Assembly (NCBI GenBank): GCA_026710825.1
Contig: JAPOQH010000108.1
Coordinates: 1 to 64,000, forward strand
Direction of reading: 5' to 3'
Source of the DNA: Chloroflexota bacterium
GTDB lineage: Bacteria; Chloroflexota; Dehalococcoidia; Lucifugimonadales; UBA3495
Length of the DNA stretch: 64,000 bases
Shown: one piece after another, positions 6,916 through 14,741 of the stretch
Layout: every line of letters begins with the position of its first letter
Position numbering within the stretch: the first letter of the stretch is position 1
Notes under the pieces: generated by a model
Told to the model about the DNA's origin: nothing
The model's input: the letters and a program-made list of their open reading frames with translations, nothing else
Database searches by the model: none
Made by a program: the position numbers and the translations under genes

Positions 6916-9192
6916 CTATCCCGCTGACACACCGTCAGTGAGGATCACTCCCGAATCCAGCAGGGTTTGGTAACGGCTACCCAGGCCGTGTTCTTCCAGA
7001 ATCTCGCGGGCGTGCGTGCCCGGCTTGGGGGCGGGGATGCCCGGGCGCACCGGAGTGCGTGAAAGCCGAGGAGCGGGACCGCAGGTGGTCACCGGTCCCA
7101 GGTCGTCGTGCTCCCGGGTGAGGCTGAGTCCGTGGGACTCCACCCAGGGGTCGGTCATCAGCTCCCTGACGTTGGTGATCACACGCTGCGCGCCGATGCC
7201 GGCGGCGGTCAGTCGCTCCACCCAGGACGCCACGCTGTGGACCTGGAATCGCTCTTCCAGCGAGGAAGACAAGGCATCGCCCCTGAGGGAGTCTATGCCC
7301 GAGAGTCCGTCGAGACCTGACATGCTGGACAGGGCAGACTCAGGGGCTCCGATGAAGAGCCAGCCGTCGCTGGCCTGGTAGGCCCGGTGCAACGGGCCGG
7401 TTCCCAGGGCGTCCTGCCCGCTGGTCTCGTTCCACTGCTTGCCCTCGTACATCTGCATGAAGGGCGATTGCAGCGTCATGGCGGTGTAGGCCAGGGCCGA
7501 GTCTACGTGCTGGCCCTCTCCGGTGCGCTGCCGGTGGAGCAGTGCCAGGGCCACTCCGTATGCTCCCATGAAACCGGTGCCGTAGTCGTTTACGGGGTTG
7601 GGCTGCGACTCGGGGACGCCGTCACCGCCGAAGCGGCGGGTCATGCCGGCGGTGGCCTGGGCAAACCCCTCGTGGCCAGGGCGCTCCGCCCAGGGGCCGA
7701 TGTGCCCGTAGGCGTTCAACGAGGCGTAGATTATGTCGGGTTTGCGCTTTCGGACTTCATCGTAACCCAGGCCAAGCCTCTCCAGGCTGCCGGCCCGGTA
7801 GTTCTGGGCCACCACGTCGGCATCCTCCAGGAGCTTCCAAAATATGTCGCGCCCCTCGTCGGATCGGAGGTCCAGCAGGATGCTGCGTTTGCCCCGGTTG
7901 ATGTCGTTATGCCGGGCCACGGTGGAGCCGCGCCTGGGGTTGTCGATCTTGATGACATTGGCCCCGTACTCGCCCAGCGTGCGGCCCATGGTGGGGCCGG
8001 CCAGGATGATGCACAGGTCCAGCACCTTCACGCCGTCGAGGGCGGCGCGCATGAGGTCCTCGCGCGCGGGAGCATCGGCAGCGGGGCGGGGTTTCAATTC
8101 CGCGAGGATTTCTTCCCGGTGCTGGTCGGGGGTCGGAGCGGGACCGCGCACCGCACCCGGCGTCAGGGACATCCTGGCGTTGACTCCCGGTTGCAGCATC
8201 TTGCCGTGGGTGGGGTCGTCAACCTCCACCACCATCTGCGAGGCACGGGCGTGGGGATGGTCAAACCACTCAGCGCTGGTTCGGCACACCGCCCCTTCGC
8301 TGCCCGCCTCGGCGATCAGGTCTTCCCATTCCTGCGCGGTTCGAGTCAGGAAGAGATCGTGAATGCGCTGCTGGGCTTCGGAGCGGAATTGTGGGTCGTC
8401 CAGGGGATGGTCGAAATCGGTCAACCCTTCGTCATCCCAGGATGTGATGCCGGCGGCTTCAACGAACTGCCGGAAGTTCTGGTTGCCGGGGCCGCCGAAG
8501 CGCACGTACTCACCGTCACTGCACTGAAAGATGCCGCCCCACAACTCTTGCAGTGTGGGCGCGGTCGGGGGAGCGTTGTGGACCCGAACGCCGAAACGCC
8601 CGATGGACTGGAACATGCTGTCAAACAGCGGAACCTCGATCCGTTGGCCCACGCCATCGCGCTCCCGGACGTTCAGGGCGACGGTGATGGCCACCACCGA
8701 CTGGAAGGCGCCATAAACGGAGGCGATGGGAATGGCCGTATAAACCGGACGCGGCCTGTTCGGGTCGGGCGGGCGGAAGGTGGCAGACGCGGCTCCGACG
8801 ACGCCCTCGTAAGCGGGCATGGCCGCCCTGGGATCGTCCGACGCGAATCCTGGAATGGAGCAATACACCAGGCTGGGATTGGCCCTGGTCATCTCCTCGG
8901 GTCCGAGACCCAACCGGTCCATGGCGCCGGGCCGGAAGTTCTCGATCACCACGTCGGCGCTCTGGATGAGGGACCGGGCAATGGCAGCGTTATCCTCCCG
9001 CTTGAGGTCCAGGGTTATGCTGCGCTTGCCCCGGTTCCAGGTTGAGTTGGCCGGAGTCTCCCAGCGGGGCCCGCCGGGTGGGTCAATCCGCACCACGTCT
9101 GCGCCCTGGTCCGCCAGCAACATTCCTGCCAGCGGGCCGGAGATGTACTGCCCGAAGTCGATTACGCGAATGTGTTCCAGCGCTCCTGCCAT
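6916..9192 (-). CDS. Tandem class III CoA-transferase (two fused CaiB/BaiF domains)
   Basis: 758 residues, about twice a CaiB domain. Half one starts with IRVIDFGQYISGPLAGMLLADQ and half two, at about residue 385, with VKVLDLCIILAGPTMGRTLG; each has its own KRSITLDLK / KRSILLDLR and ENFRPGAMDRLGLG / QNYRAGSLERLGLG blocks. These enzymes move CoA between carboxylic acids through an aspartyl anhydride (Asp169 in formyl-CoA transferase). By alignment to that enzyme, half one has Ser158 at this site (PIASVYGAF) while half two has Asp536 (VNDYGTG), so only half two looks catalytic. Since class III enzymes are interlocked dimers, the fusion may form a one-chain pseudo-dimer. The start at 9192 is chosen over 9207 because GGAAGG sits six to seven bases before it. 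A promoter lies at 9272-9244. The acid substrate is unknown. Confidence 0.9.
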   Translation of the reverse strand: MAGALEHIRVIDFGQYISGPLAGMLLADQGADVVRIDPPGGPRWETPANSTWNRGKRSITLDLKREDNAAIARSLIQSADVVIENFRPGAMDRLGLGPEEMTRANPSLVYCSIPGFASDDPRAAMPAYEGVVGAASATFRPPDPNRPRPVYTAIPIASVYGAFQSVVAITVALNVRERDGVGQRIEVPLFDSMFQSIGRFGVRVHNAPPTAPTLQELWGGIFQCSDGEYVRFGGPGNQNFRQFVEAAGITSWDDEGLTDFDHPLDDPQFRSEAQQRIHDLFLTRTAQEWEDLIAEAGSEGAVCRTSAEWFDHPHARASQMVVEVDDPTHGKMLQPGVNARMSLTPGAVRGPAPTPDQHREEILAELKPRPAADAPAREDLMRAALDGVKVLDLCIILAGPTMGRTLGEYGANVIKIDNPRRGSTVARHNDINRGKRSILLDLRSDEGRDIFWKLLEDADVVAQNYRAGSLERLGLGYDEVRKRKPDIIYASLNAYGHIGPWAERPGHEGFAQATAGMTRRFGGDGVPESQPNPVNDYGTGFMGAYGVALALLHRQRTGEGQHVDSALAYTAMTLQSPFMQMYEGKQWNETSGQDALGTGPLHRAYQASDGWLFIGAPESALSSMSGLDGLSGIDSLRGDALSSSLEERFQVHSVASWVERLTAAGIGAQRVITNVRELMTDPWVESHGLSLTREHDDLGPVTTCGPAPRLSRTPVRPGIPAPKPGTHAREILEEHGLGSRYQTLLDSGVILTDGVSAG

Positions 9193-9243
9193 ATCTAAAC
9201 CTTCCATGTGATTGACCGAATTTTGCCGTCGTCGATTTAGGGC

Positions 9244-9272
9244 ACGCTAACACTGAGTATATGGGCGGTCAA
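9244..9272 (-). promoter_or_regulatory. Promoter of the 6916-9192 CoA-transferase
   Basis: Minus strand: -35 TTGACC at 9272-9267, 17-base spacer, -10 TAGCGT at 9249-9244. The -35 lies inside a perfect inverted repeat GGCGGT-CA-ACCGCC (9264-9277), a possible operator. Confidence 0.5.
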
Positions 9273-9384
9273 CCGCCGGAGTGGAAACATTGCGTCTGCA
9301 CACCCGTACCCACAACGCGAATCATCATCACCCCTGGCGTCCAGGGCCTTGCGATTTTCGGTCCAAACCGGGTCGTGGGCATAG

Positions 9385-9717
9385 CTAAAGTGCGGAGGCG
9401 GGGAAGTCCCAGCGGAGGAGCTCGCGGTAGCGGTCTTTCCTGGCCCAGGGGAGGAGGCTGAGGACGATGTCGCAGGGGTCGGGGACGTCTCCCTGGCGTC
9501 GGGTGTCGTCGAGGTAACGGTGGAGGTTGGCGAAGGTTGGGAGGCGGAATCCGGCGCGAGCGATGCGCCCGATGACGTCTGGGGGTTCGAGGGATTGAGA
9601 GGAATCCCAGTCGTCGGCGACAGCTTCGGCGATGCGGCGGAGACTGATGACGGCGAGTTCGGGGGCGAACTTGCGCTTGAGGGCGTTGACGCGGCGGCGG
9701 AGTTGGGAGACGGTCAT
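9385..9717 (-). CDS. Small protein of unknown function
   Basis: A 110-residue protein beginning MTVSQLRRRVNALKRKFAPE, basic and helical at the N-terminus, with LRRIAEAVADDW, then AGFRLPTFANLHRYLDD, and a C-terminal LLPWARKDRYRELLRWD. No signal peptide or membrane segment. I do not recognise a named family. The start at 9717 is chosen because AGAGG lies seven bases before it; the frame runs open to 9957, but that extension is proline-rich low-complexity sequence encoded by the G-rich stretch that follows and looks like an artefact. Its neighbours are unrelated CoA-transferase and TPP-enzyme genes, so context gives no clue to function. A basic N-terminal helix would be compatible with nucleic-acid binding, but this is weak. 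Confidence 0.55.
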   Translation of the reverse strand: MTVSQLRRRVNALKRKFAPELAVISLRRIAEAVADDWDSSQSLEPPDVIGRIARAGFRLPTFANLHRYLDDTRRQGDVPDPCDIVLSLLPWARKDRYRELLRWDFPASAL

Positions 9718-9989
9718 GGGGTTGCCTCTAACGGAGAGTTTTTGCATCGATGTGCAGGGTGGGAGATTGGGATGCGATGGTGGCGATTTTGGGGATTCCC
9801 GCTCATTTCCGCTCATTTGAGTAGGACGAGGAGTGGGTGTTGGGGGCAGAATGGGGCGGGGCGGTTGAGGTTTTGGGGTGGATTTGATGGTTTTGGTAGG
9901 CTGGCGGGCGGATTTGGGGGAGCAGCCCTGGAGGGTAGGCTGTTGGGATGTGGGCATTGGGATGGCTCGGGGGATCGTGGCCGGACAGG

Positions 9990-10021
9990 TTTGATGCGCT
10001 AGTTATTTGATGCGCCAGTTA
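9990..10021. repeat. Tandem repeat, 2 x 16 bases
   Basis: TTTGATGCGCTAGTTA (9990-10005) is followed directly by TTTGATGCGCCAGTTA (10006-10021), one mismatch. It sits about 120 bases before the TPP-operon promoter and could be a duplication or a regulator site. Confidence 0.7.
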
Positions 10022-10138
10022 AAAATGGTAAAGATGGGTGAAGGGATGAGGCAAGGGAGAAGTGTCATAGGCGGTGCGAAAGGGCAGGGAGAAGGGATTT
10101 CCTGGAGAATCGCAAGGCCCTGTCCCGGCGTCCCGAAA

Positions 10139-10167
10139 TTGACCCTCTCGTTATGGGTTACTATAAT
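10139..10167 (+). promoter_or_regulatory. Near-consensus sigma-70 promoter of the TPP-decarboxylase operon
   Basis: -35 TTGACC at 10139-10144, exactly 17 bases, -10 TATAAT at 10162-10167. This leaves a 5' leader of about 80 bases before the ATG at 10255. Confidence 0.85.
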
Positions 10168-10254
10168 CGGCAGAGTTCAGAGCAGTATCGGGTCTTTGCC
10201 CAGGCAGCGGTAACCGCGACTGCCAAGTTCAATGCGTACGCAAGGAGGACATTC

Positions 10255-10773
10255 ATGGTTCAACAGCAGGCAGCGGTGCTGAGCCCAGAGGCGCTGGTGC
10301 AGGAGTTTAAGCAAAACGGAGTCACCCATGTGGTGACCATTCCCGACAGCGAGACCAACTACCTGTACGAGTTGATGAAGGAGGAACCCTGGCTGGAAAT
10401 TGTTCCCGCCTCCCGGGAAGGCGAGACCTTCGCCATCTCCCTGGGGTTGCTGGTCGCCGGCAAGACCCCCGTGGTACTGATTCAGAACACGGGCATGATG
10501 GAATCGGGAGACTCCATCCGGGGCATGGTTCTGGACGCGGGGTTTCCGCTGGTAAGGGTGGTGGGCTATCGCGGCTGGAACCGCCACGGCGTTATAACCG
10601 ACTCGGCAGCCACCTATACCGAGCCGTTCCTGAATGCATTTCGCATCAACTACTACCTGGTCGAGCAAAACGACGACAGTCCGCGCATCACCACGGCCTT
10701 CGAGGAAGCCCGGGCCACCAAGCGGCCGGTTGCCATCCTGGTGGGCGACGAATACCACGGGTTCAACCGCTAG
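10255..10773 (+). CDS. TPP-dependent decarboxylase, alpha (PYR-domain) subunit, sulfopyruvate/phosphonopyruvate type
   Basis: 172 residues forming only the PYR half of a thiamine-diphosphate enzyme. The block IVPASREGETFAISLGLLVAG carries the glutamate (REGE, about residue 56-59) that activates the TPP ring, and QNTGMMESGDSIRG is typical of ComD / phosphonopyruvate decarboxylase alpha chains. The start at 10255 is fixed by AAGGAGGA five bases upstream; an in-frame extension to 10153 overlaps the promoter and is not coding. The beta subunit follows at 10889. The complex probably decarboxylates a 3-substituted pyruvate such as sulfopyruvate or phosphonopyruvate to an aldehyde, as in coenzyme M or phosphonate metabolism; other 2-oxoacids are possible. 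It has a strong promoter and should be well expressed. Confidence 0.8.
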   Translation: MVQQQAAVLSPEALVQEFKQNGVTHVVTIPDSETNYLYELMKEEPWLEIVPASREGETFAISLGLLVAGKTPVVLIQNTGMMESGDSIRGMVLDAGFPLVRVVGYRGWNRHGVITDSAATYTEPFLNAFRINYYLVEQNDDSPRITTAFEEARATKRPVAILVGDEYHGFNR

Positions 10774-10888
10774 CGGCTAACCCTTCACCCGAAATTACTG
10801 TTACGTCTGCGCCCTACCACGTGTGGTACGTCTTCCTGGGGTGGGGCGGGGTGCGCAGCAAGAAAGATCCACGCAACGGAGGCAAAGA

Positions 10889-11479
10889 ATGATTCAATCC
10901 GCAGACGTATTCCGAGTATTCCAGGAGCACCGGGGCGATGCCATCGTGATACCCACCGGCACTTCCGGTCGCCACTGGCGGGAATTCAGCACCGACGAGA
11001 GCCGGGACCTGAACCTCGGCGGCGCAATGGGCCAGACCACTTCGGCGGCCCTGGGACTGGCCCTGGGACTGCCTGACGAAAAGGTGGTGCTGTTCGATTC
11101 CGAAGGCGCGCTGCTGATGAACATGGGGATACTGGCTACGATCGCCGGCATGAAGCCGGAAAACTTCTGCCATATTCTGTTGGACAATGAGTGCTACGCC
11201 ACCACTGGCGGGCAGCCGGTTCCCAACGCGCAGGACATCAACTACGCCGGCGTGGCCAAGGAAGCGGGTTATACCTCTGCCTACAGCTTTGAAGATCTGG
11301 AAGAGTTCGCCACCAATGTCGAGCAGATAATGAAGGATACCGGGCCGGTATTCGTCGCCATCAAGGTTGTGCCCGAGGTTGAGAACGAGCCAATAGGCAT
11401 GCGGGTTCGTGTCCCTACGCGCAGCCGCGCCGAGACCATCCGTGACTTGCAGGCGGAGTTGGGCATCAGCGCCGATTAG
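10889..11479 (+). CDS. TPP-dependent decarboxylase, beta (TPP-binding PP-domain) subunit
   Basis: 196 residues making up the diphosphate-binding half of the enzyme. NLGGAMGQTTSAALGLALGLP (about residues 42-62) and then the Mg-TPP motif DSEGALLMNMGIL...LLDNECYATTGGQ are visible. The motif reads DSEG where most relatives have DGDG, as in the ComE/phosphonopyruvate decarboxylase branch. GGAGG lies six bases before the ATG at 10889. The gene is 115 bases after the alpha subunit and ends before a perfect terminator. The two proteins together equal one full-length decarboxylase chain, like ComD and ComE of methanogens. The substrate cannot be read from the sequence. Confidence 0.8.
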   Translation: MIQSADVFRVFQEHRGDAIVIPTGTSGRHWREFSTDESRDLNLGGAMGQTTSAALGLALGLPDEKVVLFDSEGALLMNMGILATIAGMKPENFCHILLDNECYATTGGQPVPNAQDINYAGVAKEAGYTSAYSFEDLEEFATNVEQIMKDTGPVFVAIKVVPEVENEPIGMRVRVPTRSRAETIRDLQAELGISAD

Positions 11480-11504
11480 CGTCAAGGGCGGTCGACGCCC
11501 ATGG

Positions 11505-11538
11505 GAAATGCCCGGCTGGACGACCAGCCGGGCATTTC
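11505..11538 (+). terminator. Rho-independent terminator after the TPP operon
   Basis: Perfect 15-base-pair stem: GAAATGCCCGGCTGG (11505-11519), loop ACGA, CCAGCCGGGCATTTC (11524-11538). It lies 26 bases after the stop at 11479 and before the convergent thiolase-like gene. There is no long T tail. Confidence 0.75.
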
Positions 11539-11627
11539 AAGTGTCTGCGACGGGTGGGTCCTTGGGGACCTTTGGATAGCTCAGCCTTTCCGCCTCCGCT
11601 CCGTTATTCCCGCGCTCGCCGGAATCA

Positions 11628-12944
11628 TCACGACGGGTATTTCCCAAGCATCAGCCAGCCACCGCTGCTGGGAGTGGTGAAGGCGCACAGGGCGGTCTCG
11701 GCCCGCACGGTTACCTGTCGGTCGCCAGCGGTGCCGCGGAGTTGCTCGATGCTGTCGGTGTACATGGCGGTGCGGGTGCGACCGTTTCCCAAATTGCCGC
11801 CGCTGGAACTGAAGGGGTGCGGGCCCTTGACACTGATGTCCCCGGCGTAGAAGGAGAGGGATTCGCCCCGCTTGACCCCATGCCACTGGACGCCTTCCAA
11901 GAAGAACTGGGTCATGATTGAGTAGCCGTCGTAGGGGTTGAATATGTCGACGTCGGCGGGGCCCAGACCGGCGCCTTCGTACATGCGGGCGGCCTGGCGG
12001 TCGGTCCACATCTCCACTTCGTCCAGGTCGGGCTGGGTGGTGCGGAATGCGAAATTGTGCTGCGAATGGTTCAGCACGTACACGGGCTGGGATTTCATAT
12101 CCTGGGCCCGCTCGGAGGTGGTGAACAGGTAGGCCGCCGAGGCGTTGACGGGACGGTCGCAGTCCCAGATGCGCAGGGGATTCAGGATTGGCCGGGAGCC
12201 GATGTAGTCCTCCACCGATATGGGCTGGACGTTGTGGGTGGCGTTGTACCCCCAGGGGGTGAGCATCCCGTTCTTGTGCTGGTTGCGGACAAAGTGGACA
12301 AGGTCCTCATGCTCGCCGCCGTATTTCATCAGGTACTGGCGGTGAGGGAAGATGTTGATGAAGTCGTTGCCACCATGGTTGCCCCACGGCACGGTCCACT
12401 GGCGCGCGCCCCGGGCGTAGTCGTCGGCATTCTCGCCGCCCCGACGGTATCGGCCTTCCATGTTGCCGGTGGGATAGATGACCAGGCAGGTGGAGCAAAC
12501 CCCGTCGCCCACGGCCTGGGAAGCCATCCCCACCATCTCGCCGATGGTCGGCACGCCGGTGGGGGCGAATTTGACGTTTTTGAAGCCCATGGTGTTGATG
12601 AGCCACTGGGCATTGATCAGAGTCAGTCCGTATTCCGAATCATAGGGTGGATCGAAGTAGGGCCGGGGCGCCCACACGGAGGCGGTCCCGCCGCTGCCGC
12701 CGGCGATGTGGCTGTCGCAGCAGACGATGCCGTCCACCTGATCGATGGTGACTCCGGCCTGCTCCATGGCTTTTTCGCAAGCCATGATGGTATAAGCGCC
12801 CAGGGAGGTATCAAGGTTCACTTCGTCCCATCGCCGATCCACCGGCGAATGGCCGTAGCCGACGACGGCCACCTTGCCCCGGTGTTCCCACACGCCCAGG
12901 CCGTCCCGGTCCCTGCGCCACTGGAAGTCATTGCTGCTGGTCAT
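11628..12944 (-). CDS. Thiolase-like (SCP-x/Ltp2 type) protein without catalytic cysteine, module 1
   Basis: 438 residues with thiolase-superfamily layout: GKVAVVGYGHSPVDRRW near the N-terminus, a predicted nucleophile region PTGVPTIGEMVGMASQAVG, FNPYDGYSIMTQFFLEG and a C-terminal HPFSSSGGNLGNGRTRT. No cysteine stands where thiolases have their CxS/G nucleophile, so it should not be a thiolase. Ltp2, a steroid side-chain retro-aldolase that also lacks it and pairs with a DUF35 protein, is the best known analogue. The DUF35 gene lies 52 bases upstream in the same direction (12997-13407), the same pairing. A close paralogue is at 19674-20969 (shared WEHRGKVAVVG and RRWD). AAGGA precedes the ATG. 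It probably cleaves a hydroxyacyl-CoA; substrate unknown. Confidence 0.8.
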   Translation of the reverse strand: MTSSNDFQWRRDRDGLGVWEHRGKVAVVGYGHSPVDRRWDEVNLDTSLGAYTIMACEKAMEQAGVTIDQVDGIVCCDSHIAGGSGGTASVWAPRPYFDPPYDSEYGLTLINAQWLINTMGFKNVKFAPTGVPTIGEMVGMASQAVGDGVCSTCLVIYPTGNMEGRYRRGGENADDYARGARQWTVPWGNHGGNDFINIFPHRQYLMKYGGEHEDLVHFVRNQHKNGMLTPWGYNATHNVQPISVEDYIGSRPILNPLRIWDCDRPVNASAAYLFTTSERAQDMKSQPVYVLNHSQHNFAFRTTQPDLDEVEMWTDRQAARMYEGAGLGPADVDIFNPYDGYSIMTQFFLEGVQWHGVKRGESLSFYAGDISVKGPHPFSSSGGNLGNGRTRTAMYTDSIEQLRGTAGDRQVTVRAETALCAFTTPSSGGWLMLGKYPS

Positions 12945-12996
12945 AGTCCGTCCTTTTGTCGCTCTTCCACGGATGAGGGCGAATTTTCGATGATGG

Positions 12997-13407
12997 TTAT
13001 TCCACCACCTGCCACTCGTGTATCAGTTGGCCGGGCGCCACTTCCTCAAAGGTAACCTCAACGGCGGCGCCGAGTGGAACCTCGTAGGGAGGCACCCCTG
13101 GCAGATTGGAGTAGAAGTTTACCGTGGGGTCCTGATCCAGCGTCACGAGGGCAAGATTGTAGGGCTGGTCGAGCATCCGCCGGTTGAGGCGGCCGTCCTC
13201 GATGACGATGTAGGTGGCGACATGGCCCTTGCCTTCAACCTCTTTCCACTCCAAGTAATCTGCGGATCCGCACACCTGGCAGTCCGCCTTGGGAGGGTAC
13301 TGGAGTTTGTCGCAGGCGGTACAGTTCTGGAGGACCAGGCGCTGTTCGTTCACCGCGTCCCAGAAGGGCTGACTGAGTTCATCGGGTACGGGGATTATCT
13401 TTGGCAC
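12997..13407 (-). CDS. DUF35 OB-fold protein with rubredoxin-like zinc ribbon, module 1
   Basis: 136 residues. N-terminal PVPDELSQPFWDAVNEQRLVL is the helix that precedes the zinc ribbon NCTACDKLQYPPKADCQVCG (two CxxC pairs, about residues 33-52), followed by the OB-fold (EWKEVEGKGHVATYIVI and on). DUF35 proteins are acyl-CoA-binding partners of thiolase-like enzymes. The start is GTG at 13407, eight bases after GGAGA; a start further upstream has no signal. It is followed 52 bases later by the thiolase-like gene. It is a close paralogue of the protein at 19189-19617. Confidence 0.9.
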   Translation of the reverse strand: MPKIIPVPDELSQPFWDAVNEQRLVLQNCTACDKLQYPPKADCQVCGSADYLEWKEVEGKGHVATYIVIEDGRLNRRMLDQPYNLALVTLDQDPTVNFYSNLPGVPPYEVPLGAAVEVTFEEVAPGQLIHEWQVVE

Positions 13408-14741
13408 TGCTTGTCTCCAACAAATTCATTTTTTGCAACCACGAACACCTGGACCGGGCACTCCGCCCGCTAAGGTCGACATGCTGCGGACACGGACGGT
13501 AGCCAAGTCCGCAGGGGTCATCACGGGCCCACCGGGGTTAGGGGCCGACTGAAATAGATCGTCCGGGGCTGATTTACGTAGTGGCTATTCTACCCGTAAA
13601 ACGGCGGTTATTCCATTTGGGACTGACCGTGGCGGTAACGATGATTCCTACCTTGCCCTTGCAGTGGATGGGCGGGCCGACGTTACAGCACAGCCAGGAG
13701 CGGGAGCACGCTACATTTTTCCCATGATTTGACACGGTGTCCACATGGCCATCGTGGTCAGGTCCTCGCATAACGCGCGCGCCTACCACGCTTTCCAGGC
13801 ACCGGGGCGACGCCGGCTTCAGCGTATCGTTGTTTACCGGCTTGGTGATCCCTCCGGCGTTCCGATGGATGGATAGGGATCGCCGGACATCCCGTCCCGC
13901 GCGGCGACCGCGGCCACACTACGGTCAGTGCGCGGGACAGGATGTGGATAGTTCTCCAGGTCGCTAATAGCGAGGCGGAGAGAATTGGTCACGACCGTTC
14001 GGCGCTACGGCCTTTTGTCGATCGATTACAGCGACTATGTCGAACGTACATGGTATTGGAGATACGTGGCACAGGCGCGGGGCAGTCGCGGTTCCGTTCA
14101 CATCTGTGGTCCCGGCCGTGAACAGCGTGGCAATCATGCCTTGAACGACCTGCCTACGTTCAACTTGCCGGCGGTTCAACGCCATAGTGTTGCTAGGGAT
14201 CTACTTTCGCTTGGTGATGACACGGCCCGAAGTATTCGCAAATGTGTCATCGGGCGGGTTGAGGTCCTCATACATAGGTTCGAGTTTGGCGCATCCACAC
14301 ATTAACCATGAGTTACGCATGCGCTCGCATTCGGGTGGAAAACGCACGTATTGCATGTCCCACACCATCAGTACGCACATTCCAAACGAGTGTCGAGTTG
14401 GTAAATAACCACGGCGTTTCCATCACCTCAAAGAGGCTGGCCCCATCAACTTGCTGCCCAGATCCGCCCATTATGGAGTCCCAGTTTGGTGTCTATTACC
14501 TACAACCGTCAACGAGATCTCATCGTATATACAGGTAAGGGCACATGATCTAGTCGGGCAAATACCAAATTCCCATTCCACTCTGCGCATATAGCGCTTT
14601 CAAATTGGCAGTTCATATAACCCATAGACCGTGGCGGGGTCGAATATTACGTTTTTGGTGTTGTGGTGACGGTTACCGAGGTTGTTTGAAACGGCCTTCC
14701 TCTGTCTGACGGGCCAACGAACCAGGAACCCGCCGGCTGAT
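13408..14741. other. 1.3 kb region without a recognisable gene
   Basis: No frame here has a ribosome-binding site plus protein-like composition; the longest (13985-14305, plus) reads as unstructured sequence with no family I know. The most regular thing in it is an inverted repeat at 13888-13944. Base composition drops toward A/T between about 14300 and 14650. It could hold decayed genes or the control region of the PAS-LuxR gene. Confidence 0.6.
13888..13944. repeat. Long inverted repeat with nested stem
   Basis: CATCCCGTCCCGCGC (13888-13902) pairs with GCGCGGGACAGGATG (13930-13944), 14 of 15 positions, and within the 27-base interior GACCG and CGGTC can pair again. There is no T tail and no adjacent gene end, so a terminator is unlikely. 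It may be a structured RNA, a protein site or the end of a lost element. Confidence 0.55.

Larger units (their letters stand above)
9718..10254. other. Intergenic region with strong strand skew and short tandem repeats
   Basis: About 540 bases with no convincing gene. The plus strand is rich in G and T and poor in C, with many G runs (for example 9845-9950). It contains a 10-base tandem repeat CCGCTCATTT (9799-9818) and a 16-base tandem repeat TTTGATGCGC[T/C]AGTTA (9990-10021). Its right end carries the promoter of the TPP-enzyme operon. Confidence 0.6.

Noticed and set aside
5460-6932. 490-codon minus-strand frame over the S9 peptidase
   Set aside because: Composition and position are those of an antisense shadow; the S9 catalytic motifs on the other strand are unambiguous.
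7387-9045. 552-codon plus-strand frame over the tandem CoA-transferase
   Set aside because: Antisense to conserved CaiB blocks, no start signal, no known motif.
9718-9957. N-terminal extension of the 9385-9717 protein
   Set aside because: The extension is proline-rich low complexity encoded by the G-rich block and the start at 9717 has the better ribosome-binding site.
14275-14300. Possible tRNA T-arm (GGTTCGAGT)
   Set aside because: Flanking bases do not pair as a T-stem and no acceptor stem or anticodon arm is found upstream.
13985-14305. 106-codon plus-strand frame in the gene-free region
   Set aside because: No ribosome-binding site and no protein-like pattern; left as non-coding.
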